Program-made: the position numbers and the translations under genes
Part shown: positions 1 through 5,678 of the stretch, piece by piece
Numbering within the stretch: the stretch's first letter is position 1
Layout of the letters: each line of letters starts with the position of its first letter
The notes under the pieces: generated by a model
Database searches by the model: none
The model's input: only the letters and a program-made list of their open reading frames with translations
Told to the model about the DNA's origin: nothing
From: an uncultured Oscillospiraceae bacterium
GTDB taxonomy: Bacteria; Bacillota; Clostridia; Oscillospirales; Acutalibacteraceae
Assembly (NCBI GenBank): GCA_900543525.1
Contig: UQRS01000052.1
Location: 1 to 15,352, forward strand
Direction of reading: 5' to 3'
Length of the DNA stretch: 15,352 nt

Positions 1-135
1 ACGCAGGCGGGCTGACGCCCGCCAAGGCGAAAAGGGCAAAAAGCGCCGGAAAGACACGCTGGCAGGCGAGTCTGTCCTTGTCAAGCGATGGTATCTTCCC
101 TCCGATACTTGTAACCGGGCAGGTTTTTTGACAGT
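1..135. other. Non-coding left edge with small hairpins
   Basis: No convincing gene is visible in this edge segment. It holds a GC-rich inverted repeat at 6-23 (GGCGGGC, loop TGAC, GCCCGCC) and a weaker one at 91-109 (GTATC ... GATAC). It lies beyond the terminator of the minus-strand flavodoxin group, so it may be a spacer or part of a dispersed repeat that continues outside the window. Nothing more can be said without flanking sequence. Confidence 0.4.
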
Positions 136-166
136 CTGAAAAGCGCCCCGTCGGGGCGCTTTTCAG
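136..166. terminator. Strong 14-bp hairpin terminator, probably bidirectional
   Basis: CTGAAAAGCGCCCC, loop GTC, GGGGCGCTTTTCAG form a perfect 14-bp stem. The A-tract and T-tract lie inside the stem, so either strand gives a GC-rich hairpin ending in T residues. It lies just downstream of the minus-strand flavodoxin and the putative 33-residue frame, and is the natural end of that transcript. Confidence 0.8.
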
Positions 167-168
167 CT

Positions 169-189
169 GCTCAATTGCTCAATTGCTCA
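169..189. repeat. Short tandem repeat, 8-bp unit
   Basis: GCTCAATT occurs twice, followed by a partial third copy (GCTCA). On the minus strand it carries the stop codon of the small frame at 179-280, and it abuts the terminator hairpin. It is possibly a slippage product. Confidence 0.6.
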
Positions 190-280
190 GCGCAGCGGCC
201 GCGGAGAGTACGGCCAGCAGCGGCAGCAGCGTCTGCCCGCGCTGCCGCAGGCGGCGGCGCAGGAACGTAACGGCGGTCAT
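179..280 (-). CDS. Putative 33-residue microprotein overlapping the flavodoxin stop
   Basis: A 33-codon frame starts with an ATG that overlaps the flavodoxin stop codon in the four-base ATGA arrangement typical of translationally coupled genes. The peptide begins MTAVTFLRRRLRQRG, with five Arg in residues 8-14. It continues into a hydrophobic stretch of about 17 residues (TLLPLLAVLSAAAAL) and ends just before the terminator hairpin. This positive-then-hydrophobic layout suits a small membrane-associated peptide. No family is recognised. There is no independent well-spaced ribosome site: GGCGGA sits only about 2 bases before the ATG, so expression would depend on coupling. It could also be chance in GC-rich sequence. 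Confidence 0.3.
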   Translation of the reverse strand: MTAVTFLRRRLRQRGQTLLPLLAVLSAAAALSN

Positions 281-702
281 TCCGCCAGCGTCTTGCCCAT
301 GGCGCGCAGCGCGTCCAGCGCGGCATCGTCGGGAGCTTCGCAGCAGGTGACGCTGTCGCAGACCAGATTGATGCCCGCATCGGCGCAGTCCTTTTCCCAG
401 GAGCGCATCCACTCGCCGTCGCCCCAGCCGTAGGACCCGAACAGCGCCACGGCCTTTCCGCCCAGGCAGTTCTTGCAGGCGTCGAACATGGGCTGGAATT
501 CCATCTCCTCCAGCACCTCGCTGCCCATAGCCGGGCAGCCGAAGGCGATGGCGGCGTAGTTGCCCAGATCGGCGGTGTTCACCTGATCGACGGTCAGCAG
601 GGCGGCATCCGCGCCGGCGGACTTCATGCCCTCCAGCACGGCGTTGGCCATGGCCTCGGTGTTGCCGGTGCCGCTCCAGTAGATAACAGCAGTCTTTTTC
701 AT
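277..702 (-). CDS. Flavodoxin (short-chain, FMN-binding)
   Basis: This 141-residue protein matches the usual length of a short-chain flavodoxin, a soluble one-electron carrier that replaces ferredoxin under iron limitation. The FMN phosphate loop SGTGNT is at residues 10-15, directly after the first beta strand (KKTAVIYW). The later isoalloxazine loops GCPAMGSEVLEE and FGSYGWGDGEWM are typical of clostridial flavodoxins. The ATG at 702 was chosen because AGAAAGGA lies about 9 bases before it; in-frame codons upstream run into the preceding gene and lack flavodoxin sequence. It follows the DUF3793 gene by 19 bases on the same strand and is the last recognisable gene before the terminator. Its place in an iron locus fits an iron-sparing role; that role is inferred. 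Confidence 0.93.
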   Translation of the reverse strand: MKKTAVIYWSGTGNTEAMANAVLEGMKSAGADAALLTVDQVNTADLGNYAAIAFGCPAMGSEVLEEMEFQPMFDACKNCLGGKAVALFGSYGWGDGEWMRSWEKDCADAGINLVCDSVTCCEAPDDAALDALRAMGKTLAE

Positions 703-721
703 GATATTCGTTTCCTTTCTT

Positions 722-1273
722 TTACCCCGCCACAGCCAGCTGCTCAATGGTGGCACCGGCCTGCCAGAGTCTGTAATATGTGTCCGTGCAGCGCTTGAAC
801 CGGTCAAACAGCCGCTGTGCCTGACGCTCGTCTCCATAGACCTTCCACAGTCCCGCGCACTTGTAGTTGCAGGCATGGTTCTCCACGAAGCCGCGCACGT
901 CCTCAGGAGGGTAGCTGAGGAACAGGCCGATCTCGTGGGGAAAGTCGCTGCCCTGCCGCAGGCGGCGGATCAGCGTGGCCACGCAGCGCCCGCAGCTGTC
1001 GCCCTCATAGCCCGCCTGCGCCAGTATGTCACGCGCCAGACCGTCGCTGAGGTCGCGGCGCAAGGTAGCGGGGCGGTAGAGATACAGCAGGACGCTGCCC
1101 GGCGTGAACCGCAGCGGCAGCAGGCACAGTCCCTTAGGGGACAGACGGCGGTTGAGACTGCGCACCTGGCACAGAAGCTCCTCCCGGCTGGTGCAGGGAC
1201 AGGGGAACAGGCTGCCGGTCTTGATACCGGCCAGCGTGGGCGCGCACTGGCGCACCATCAGTTCTTCGGACAT
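722..1273 (-). CDS. DUF3793 family protein, cysteine-rich
   Basis: This 183-residue protein has the hallmarks of DUF3793: CAPTLAGIKTGSLF near the N-terminus (residues 10-23) and FPHEIGLFLSYPPEDVRGFVEN (111-132) followed by NYKCAGLWKVYGDE (136-149). Its biochemical function is unknown. It contains ten cysteines, including CPC at 25-27, CGRC at 94-97 and the pair C135/C139, which could bind metal or take part in thiol chemistry (inference). No signal peptide or membrane segment is seen, so it is probably cytosolic. AAGGGGGTGG lies before the ATG. It sits 12 bases after the DUF2325 gene and 19 before the flavodoxin, so the three are very likely one transcript. The pairing with iron-transport genes suggests a redox or metal role. 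Confidence 0.88.
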   Translation of the reverse strand: MSEELMVRQCAPTLAGIKTGSLFPCPCTSREELLCQVRSLNRRLSPKGLCLLPLRFTPGSVLLYLYRPATLRRDLSDGLARDILAQAGYEGDSCGRCVATLIRRLRQGSDFPHEIGLFLSYPPEDVRGFVENHACNYKCAGLWKVYGDERQAQRLFDRFKRCTDTYYRLWQAGATIEQLAVAG

Positions 1274-1285
1274 GCGGCCACCCCC

Positions 1286-1567
1286 TTACACGGCGTGCTT
1301 TTCCAGAATGCTCCGCAGAGCGGACAGGGAGCTGGTATGGCAGCGCTCGATGCGGGTGGGCGTCCCCTTCAGCTCGCTGAGCGCGCTCTGCACCAGCTTG
1401 TGGGACATGGTGGAGGTGAAGAAGATCATCAGGTCGGGGCTTCCCAGCTTGTTTTTCAGTCCGCCGGCGGGCTTGGTGAACACCTTGGCGGAGCATTTGT
1501 AGGACTGGCAGAGTTCTTTGTAGCGGCGCTCCATGCACTCGTTGCCGCCCAGGATCACAACGCTCAT
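1286..1567 (-). CDS. DUF2325 domain protein
   Basis: A 93-residue single-domain protein. It starts with a Rossmann-like beta strand and glycine turn (MSVVILGGNECMERRY). It then has the DUF2325 core: PDLMIFFTSTMSHKLV, in which the Ser-His after a hydrophobic strand is characteristic, and RCHTSSLSALRSIL near the C-terminus. Four cysteines are present (residues 11, 20, 25, 76). The family has no established reaction. AGAAAGGA lies 9-10 bases before the ATG. It is the first gene after the terminator at 1658-1685, so it needs its own promoter or read-through from feo; I see no good -35/-10 pair. It probably heads the DUF2325-DUF3793-flavodoxin transcript. Confidence 0.88.
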   Translation of the reverse strand: MSVVILGGNECMERRYKELCQSYKCSAKVFTKPAGGLKNKLGSPDLMIFFTSTMSHKLVQSALSELKGTPTRIERCHTSSLSALRSILEKHAV

Positions 1568-1630
1568 ATCTCACTTTCCTTTCTGTTCGTTTCTATCGTA
1601 TTCTTCGGCGCAGCGCACCTGTTTATTCTT

Positions 1631-1648
1631 GGTTAAGGTTCTTTAACC
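1631..1648. promoter_or_regulatory. Candidate diverged operator, GGTTAA-N6-TTAACC
   Basis: A perfect 6-bp inverted repeat with a 6-base gap lies 64-81 bases before the DUF2325 start. Its geometry matches the TTAG-N6-CTAA sites upstream of feo, differing by one base in each half. It might be a weaker site for the same regulator, or simply a small hairpin. Confidence 0.3.
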
Positions 1649-1657
1649 GTTGGTTTT

Positions 1658-1685
1658 CAAAAAAGCGCCGCTGGGCGCTTTTTTG
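1658..1685. terminator. Hairpin terminator after the feo operon
   Basis: CAAAAAAGCGCC, loop GCTG, GGCGCTTTTTTG give a perfect 12-bp stem with a T-run on either strand. It lies 16 bases past the stop of the HMA gene and separates the feo genes from the DUF2325-DUF3793-flavodoxin genes. Confidence 0.88.
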
Positions 1686-1701
1686 TTGTGAAAGCAAGGG
1701 C

Positions 1702-1959
1702 TTACTTCTTATGGAACGAGAACAAGCCCTTCTTTTCATAGGGATGAGCGTCCACCGCCGTGACCGTATAGCCGGTGGCGGAGATGGCGGCGCGCAGCGC
1801 CTGCTCATCCAGGGGCTCCGGAGACAGGATCACCGTCTCGCCCTTGGTGTGGGAGGACGTGACCTTCTGCACCGGGAACCGGTTGCGGACGGTATCGTTG
1901 ATGTGGCTCTCGCACATACCGCAGGCCATGCCGTCCACCTTCAGAATCGTTTCGATCAT
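1702..1959 (-). CDS. Heavy-metal-associated (HMA) domain protein
   Basis: An 85-residue protein with an HMA fold. Residues 1-70 follow the beta-alpha-beta-beta-alpha-beta pattern, and GMACGMC (10-16) is the canonical GMxCxxC site that binds Cu(I) or other soft metals through C13 and C16. A short basic C-terminal tail (YEKKGLFSFHKK) follows the domain. The start was set at 1959 by GGGAGG about 7 bases upstream; in-frame codons beyond it lie in the intergenic hairpin. It is the last gene of the feo transcript, after the FeoB-associated peptide. It is probably a small cytosolic metal chaperone. Whether it carries copper, or iron delivered by FeoB, cannot be told from sequence. Confidence 0.9.
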   Translation of the reverse strand: MIETILKVDGMACGMCESHINDTVRNRFPVQKVTSSHTKGETVILSPEPLDEQALRAAISATGYTVTAVDAHPYEKKGLFSFHKK

Positions 1960-1980
1960 AGTGATACCTCCCTTTGGGAC

Positions 1981-2012
1981 GCAGGGGGAGCGTGTTTCCA
2001 CGTTCCCCCTGC
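1981..2012 (-). other. Intergenic hairpin with GAAA tetraloop
   Basis: On the minus-strand transcript, GCAGGGGGAACGTG and CACGCTCCCCCTGC pair across a GAAA loop: 13 of 14 pairs, with one A-C mismatch. GNRA loops are unusually stable. No T-run follows, so it is not a typical terminator. It may protect or process the mRNA between the FeoB-associated peptide and the HMA gene. Confidence 0.6.
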
Positions 2013-2017
2013 CCTGT

Positions 2018-2200
2018 TCAGTGCTTGCAGCTCTGGCTGTGGCACTGGCCGTGCATGGCGCAGTGGGCGCAGCCGGCGCCGCAGGAGGACTTTCCCGCCT
2101 TTTTCTGGCGCAGCAGGTAGCGGATGATGAGGATCACAACGGCAAGTAGACCGGCACTGATGAGGATGGTGCCCAGATTCGCTGTCAGCCATTCCAGCAT
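2018..2200 (-). CDS. FeoB-associated Cys-rich membrane protein
   Basis: A 60-residue peptide. It has one transmembrane helix (about residues 9-29, TILISAGLLAVVILIIRYLL), a basic RQKK stop, and a cysteine- and histidine-rich tail. Cysteines are at 40, 44, 47, 53 and 58 and histidines at 46, 50, 54 and 60. This is the layout of the small FeoB-associated Cys-rich membrane proteins found next to feoB in Firmicutes. Basic residues after the helix suggest that the tail faces the cytosol, where it could accept Fe2+ from FeoB or sense metal (inference). AAAGGAG lies about 9 bases before the ATG. It follows feoB by 37 bases on the same strand. Confidence 0.9.
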   Translation of the reverse strand: MLEWLTANLGTILISAGLLAVVILIIRYLLRQKKAGKSSCGAGCAHCAMHGQCHSQSCKH

Positions 2201-2237
2201 GAAATGTCACTCCTTTCAAAATCTGATATAGGCTGTT

Positions 2238-4727
2238 TTACTTGACAGCCAGCTTGGTGGCTTCCTTATAGGGCTTGCACAGCATATAGATGATGCCGGC
2301 CAGCAGGATCACGGACACGATGACGCCCAGGATGTTGGCGTTGCCGGTGAACAGGCTGCCGAACTGGTTGATCATCAGGGCGATCACATAGGCGAAGCCG
2401 CACTGATAGCCGATGGCGAACCACGTCCACTTGGCGCTGTTCATCTCGCGCTTGATGGCGCCGATGGCGGCGAAGCAGGGAGCGCACAGCAGGTTGAACA
2501 CCAGGAAGCTGTAAGCGGTGATGGCAGTGAAGGCTGCGGCCATGGCGTCATACACGCTGCCGTCGCCGCCGCCGTACAGAACGCCCAGGGTACCGACGAT
2601 GTTCTCCTTGGCCACCAGACCGGTGATGGATGCAACCACCGCCTGCCAGTTGCCCCAGCCCAGAGGTGCGAAGATCCAGTCGATAGCGCCGCCGATGGCA
2701 GCCAGGATGGAGCAGTCGATCTGCTCGTCAGACAGCATCTGGAACTGACCGTCCACCCAGCCGAAGTAGCTGGTGAACCACACGAAGATGGTGGACAGCA
2801 GGATGATGGTACCGGCCTTCTTGATGAAGGACCAGCCGCGCTCCCACATGGAACGCAGGACGTTGCCCAGGGTGGGCCAGTGGTAAGCGGGCAGCTCCAT
2901 AACGAAGGGAGCAGGCTCGCCGGAGAACATCTTGGTCTTCTTCAGCATGATGCCGGAGATCACGATGGCGGCCATGCCGATGAAGTAAGCGGAGGTGGAC
3001 ACCCATGCGCTGCCGCCGAAGATGGCGCCGGCGATCATAGCGATGAAGGGCACCTTGGCGCCGCAGGGGATGAACGTGGTGGTCATGATGGTCATGCGGC
3101 GGTCGCGCTCGTTCTCGATGGTACGGGAGGCCATAACGCCGGGGATACCGCAGCCGGTACCGATCAGCATGGGGATGAAGGACTTGCCGGACAGGCCGAA
3201 CTTGCGGAAGATACGGTCCAGCACGAAGGCGATACGGGCCATGTAGCCGCAGGCCTCCAGGAACGCCAGCAGCAGGAACAGAACCAGCATCTGGGGCACG
3301 AAGCCCAGCACCGCGCCGACACCGGCCACGATACCGTCAAGGATCAGGCCGGACAGCCAGTCGGCAGCACCGGCGGACTCCAACGCGTTGCCCACCAGCA
3401 CAGGAACACCGGGCACCCACACGCCGTAGTCGGCGGGGTCAGGGGCCTCAAAGCCATTTGCCTCCAGATAGGCCGCGGCGTCCACATAGGTCATCTGCAC
3501 CACATCGTCCCGCTTGTCGGCATCCTGGGGCAGGGCGTCATAGTAGGCGGTCATGGTGTTGACGGCCAGGGTCTCCTCATCCTCCACATCCACGGTGGCG
3601 GTGTCGGAGGTGGGAACGAAGGACTTTATCCGGGCCAGGGCGGCGCCGGCATCGAAGTCCTCCGCCTCGGTGTCCAGCCCCAGGAAGGCGTCTACGGCCT
3701 GGGTGGCGGCGGTATATTCGTCGCTGGCCTCGGTATATGCCTTGGAGCCAATGCCGAACAGGTGCCAGCCGTCGCCGAACAGGCCGTCGTTCGCCCAGTC
3801 GGTAGCGGCGGAGCCAACGGTGACCATGGAGATGTAGTACACCAGGAACATGACCACGGCGAAGATGGGCAGACCCAGCCAGCGGTTGGTGACGACCCGG
3901 TCGATCTTGTCGCTGGCGGAGAGCTGACCGGCGTTTTTCTTCTTATAGCACGCCTTGATGATCTCGGCGATGTACACATAGCGCTCGTTGGTGATGATGG
4001 ACTCGGCATCGTCGTCCAGCTCCTTCTCGGCGGCCTTGATGTCCTCCTCGATGTGGGCCATGACGGTCGGGTCGATCTTCAGCTGATCCAGCACCTTGTC
4101 ATCGCGCTCGAAGATCTTGATGGCGTACCAGCGCTGCTGCTCCTCGGGCAGGTTATGTACGGCGGCCTCCTCGATGTGGGCGATGGCGTGCTCCACGGGG
4201 CCGGAGAAGGTGTGCATGGGAACGGTCTTGGTGGACTTGGCGGCCTGCACGGCGGCCTCGGCGGCCTCCATAATGCCCTCGCCCTTCAGAGCGGATATCT
4301 CCACGATCTTGCAGCCCAGCTCGCGGCTCAGCTCCTCCACGTTGATCTTGTCGCCGTTCTTGCGGACCACGTCCATCATGTTGATGGCGATGACAACGGG
4401 GATGCCCAGCTCGGTCAGCTGGGTGGTCAGATAGAGGTTGCGCTCGAGGTTCGTACCGTCGATGATGTTCAGGATGGCGTCGGGACGCTCGTCGATCAGG
4501 TAGTTACGGGCGACGACCTCCTCAAGGGTGTAGGGGGAGAGGGAGTAGATGCCGGGCAGGTCCATGATGACCACGTCGCTGTGCTTTTTCAGCTTGCCCT
4601 CTTTCTTCTCCACGGTGACGCCGGGCCAGTTGCCGACGAACTGGTTCGAACCGGTCAGGGCGTTGAACAGCGTCGTCTTGCCGCAGTTCGGGTTGCCCGC
4701 CAGAGCAATTTTAATCTGTTTTTCCAT
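2238..4727 (-). CDS. feoB: Ferrous iron transport protein B (FeoB)
   Basis: An 829-residue Fe2+ permease. The N-terminal G domain has GNPNCGKT (11-18, P-loop), GVT (36-38, switch I), DLPG (56-59), NMMD (116-119) and a SAL motif (145-147). A helical spacer leads to the polytopic membrane region from about residue 284. The two gate motifs are GTGCGIPG (523-530) and PCGAKVP (554-560), each with the conserved cysteine, and the late CAPC is at 748-751. About 135 mostly acidic residues (roughly 307-443) lie between the first and second membrane segments, presumably an extracytoplasmic loop. The start at 4727 has AAGGAG 8 bases upstream; an ATG 13 codons earlier has no ribosome site. FeoA1 lies 49 bases upstream on the same strand. 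Confidence 0.98.
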   Translation of the reverse strand: MEKQIKIALAGNPNCGKTTLFNALTGSNQFVGNWPGVTVEKKEGKLKKHSDVVIMDLPGIYSLSPYTLEEVVARNYLIDERPDAILNIIDGTNLERNLYLTTQLTELGIPVVIAINMMDVVRKNGDKINVEELSRELGCKIVEISALKGEGIMEAAEAAVQAAKSTKTVPMHTFSGPVEHAIAHIEEAAVHNLPEEQQRWYAIKIFERDDKVLDQLKIDPTVMAHIEEDIKAAEKELDDDAESIITNERYVYIAEIIKACYKKKNAGQLSASDKIDRVVTNRWLGLPIFAVVMFLVYYISMVTVGSAATDWANDGLFGDGWHLFGIGSKAYTEASDEYTAATQAVDAFLGLDTEAEDFDAGAALARIKSFVPTSDTATVDVEDEETLAVNTMTAYYDALPQDADKRDDVVQMTYVDAAAYLEANGFEAPDPADYGVWVPGVPVLVGNALESAGAADWLSGLILDGIVAGVGAVLGFVPQMLVLFLLLAFLEACGYMARIAFVLDRIFRKFGLSGKSFIPMLIGTGCGIPGVMASRTIENERDRRMTIMTTTFIPCGAKVPFIAMIAGAIFGGSAWVSTSAYFIGMAAIVISGIMLKKTKMFSGEPAPFVMELPAYHWPTLGNVLRSMWERGWSFIKKAGTIILLSTIFVWFTSYFGWVDGQFQMLSDEQIDCSILAAIGGAIDWIFAPLGWGNWQAVVASITGLVAKENIVGTLGVLYGGGDGSVYDAMAAAFTAITAYSFLVFNLLCAPCFAAIGAIKREMNSAKWTWFAIGYQCGFAYVIALMINQFGSLFTGNANILGVIVSVILLAGIIYMLCKPYKEATKLAVK

Positions 4728-4776
4728 TTCATATGCTCCTTCTGTCAGGCCGCAGTCGGCCTTCATGAAATTTGAA

Positions 4777-4998
4777 TTACTCGACTTCGATCATTTCCGT
4801 GTCTGCCCGGCGCAGAGAAAGCTCATAGCCGCGGACAGTGACCTCCATGGGGTCGCCCAGAGGCGCTACCTTGCGCACGAAGACCTCCGTGCCCTTGGTG
4901 ATGCCCATGTCCATGATGCGGCGCTTGACCGGGCCTTCGCCGTGGAGCTTGACGACTTTCACGGTTTCGCCGATCTTTGCTGACCTGAGTGTTTTCAT
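4777..4998 (-). CDS. feoA: FeoA-family protein, copy adjacent to feoB
   Basis: A 73-residue protein with the FeoA SH3-like fold. Motifs seen are TLRSAKIGETVKVVKL (strand 1), the helix RRIMDMGITKGTEV, and the C-terminal VRGYELSLRRADTEMIEVE, the usual end of FeoA where the chain closes the small beta barrel. FeoA proteins bind or regulate FeoB in the cytosol. AAGGAGG lies about 10 bases before the ATG. It is separated from feoA2 by 120 bases of non-coding DNA, wide for an operon, and from feoB by 49. Leu and Gly codons look like those of feoB and unlike those of feoA2. Confidence 0.95.
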   Translation of the reverse strand: MKTLRSAKIGETVKVVKLHGEGPVKRRIMDMGITKGTEVFVRKVAPLGDPMEVTVRGYELSLRRADTEMIEVE

Positions 4999-5118
4999 AT
5001 TTCCTATTCCTCCTTAAAAATTTATGGAGAGTATCCGCTCCATTAAAACCGGAGTGTGTAAAGCCGATGCAGTAAAGCGGCGCTCTGCACAGTCCGTTTG
5101 CTCACGAGACACCGTAAA

Positions 5119-5331
5119 TCAGATCATGATTTTGCGGGCCATCTCTTCACTGATGGCGACGCGGACGTCCTTGACGTTGACGATGACATTTCCGCCCAAC
5201 GAGTTGATGATCTTAACGCTTCCGCCGGCCACAAAGCCCAAATCCTCGAGATGCTTTTTAACCTCCGGATTACCGCCGATTTTCTTGATTGTGTTCTCCT
5301 CGCCGACTGACGCGAGTGTTAAAGGCATCAT
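5119..5331 (-). CDS. feoA: FeoA-family protein, promoter-proximal copy
   Basis: A 70-residue FeoA-like domain. It begins with MMPLTLASVGEENTIKKI and has the helix EVKKHLEDLGFVAGG and the C-terminal strand pair NVIVNVKDVRVAISEEMARKIMI. It differs from the feoB-adjacent copy in sequence and codon choice, so the pair is not a recent duplication. The first of two adjacent ATGs (5331) was chosen because AGGAAGGA lies about 6 bases before it; a longer in-frame start at 5370 lies inside an operator-like repeat and lacks a ribosome site. It is first in the transcript from the promoter at 5420-5448. Paired FeoA proteins often accompany one FeoB in clostridia. Confidence 0.93.
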   Translation of the reverse strand: MMPLTLASVGEENTIKKIGGNPEVKKHLEDLGFVAGGSVKIINSLGGNVIVNVKDVRVAISEEMARKIMI

Positions 5332-5363
5332 AGTACATCCTTCCTTATTACGCAGGATTTTAA

Positions 5364-5377
5364 TTAGCATTATCTAA
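5364..5377. promoter_or_regulatory. Putative metalloregulator operator, site 1
   Basis: The inverted repeat TTAG-CATTAT-CTAA lies 33 bases before the feoA2 start, in its transcribed leader. It has the same half-sites and 6-base gap as the two repeats further into the divergent region. Confidence 0.6.
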
Positions 5378-5397
5378 CTCTATACTATAGAAATTGG

Positions 5398-5411
5398 TTA
5401 GCGCCCGCTAA
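5398..5411. promoter_or_regulatory. Putative metalloregulator operator, site 2 (at feo +1)
   Basis: TTAGCGCCCGCTAA is an inverted repeat with 6-bp arms (TTAGCG/CGCTAA). It begins 8 bases downstream of the feo -10 hexamer, covering the expected transcription start. Repressor bound here would block initiation. This is the most symmetric of the three sites. Confidence 0.72.
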
Positions 5412-5419
5412 TTGTCTAC

Positions 5420-5448
5420 ATAATACGTGCTTTTTTTCGGCTTGTCAA
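5420..5448 (-). promoter_or_regulatory. Sigma-A-type promoter of the feo operon
   Basis: On the minus strand TTGACA (5443-5448), a 17-base spacer and TATTAT (5420-5425) form a near-consensus promoter reading into feoA2. Its strength and the operator at the start site fit a gene set that is off in iron and strongly on without it. Confidence 0.88.
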
Positions 5449-5489
5449 GGGGTTTCGGGGGAGAGAAGAAATTTTTCGCAAAATTTCGG

Positions 5490-5503
5490 CATTTTGCAAA
5501 ATG
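5490..5503. promoter_or_regulatory. AT-rich 14-bp perfect palindrome
   Basis: CATTTTGCAAAATG is a perfect palindrome 2 bases from operator site 3, between the two divergent promoters. A second GCAAAAT lies at about 5478-5484. It may bind a second regulator or be a chance AT-rich palindrome. Confidence 0.35.
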
Positions 5504-5505
5504 AG

Positions 5506-5519
5506 TTAGGACTTGCTAA
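5506..5519. promoter_or_regulatory. Putative metalloregulator operator, site 3
   Basis: TTAG-GACTTG-CTAA, within the longer GTTAG...CTAAC (5505-5520). It lies 58 bases upstream of the feo -35 and 77 upstream of the -35 of the DtxR-family gene. It could act at a distance on either promoter or promote looping. Confidence 0.6.
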
Positions 5520-5547
5520 CCGAAAGATTGTAAGTTTTCTCCATACC

Positions 5548-5586
5548 GGCAGCGCGGCCGGATTTTTAAATTTTGGCCGGGCTGCC
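5548..5586. other. GC-rich imperfect hairpin in the divergent region
   Basis: GGCAGC-G-CGGCC and GGCCG-G-GCTGCC pair with one G-G mismatch around an AT-rich 15-base loop. No T-run follows on the plus strand. It lies upstream of the regulator's promoter, so it is not transcribed from that promoter. Confidence 0.45.
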
Positions 5587-5596
5587 GCTTTCTTAC

Positions 5597-5625
5597 TTGC
5601 AGTTTTTTGAATTATATGCTATTCT
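5597..5625 (+). promoter_or_regulatory. Promoter of the DtxR-family gene
   Basis: TTGCAG (5597-5602), a 17-base spacer and TATTCT (5620-5625) read towards the regulator, with the start expected near 5632. No TTAG-N6-CTAA site overlaps it directly, so the regulator may be weakly or not autoregulated. Confidence 0.65.
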
Positions 5626-5678
5626 ATTAAGAAGCATGTCTGACGGCATGATATTTTATGAAAAGAGGAGGTCTGATT

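Noticed and set aside
701..1636. Plus-strand open frame opposite DUF3793 and DUF2325
   Set aside because: It spans three minus-strand genes and their gaps, with Gln/Ala/Leu-rich sequence and no family resemblance.
2880..4775. A very long plus-strand open frame opposite feoB
   Set aside because: It is exactly antisense to the well-supported feoB, is rich in Gly, Val, His and Asp, and has no ribosome site or domain. It arises from the codon bias of feoB.
5331..5370. Longer feoA2 start at 5370
   Set aside because: It overlaps operator site 1 and lacks a ribosome site; AGGAAGGA precisely precedes the ATG pair at 5326-5331.
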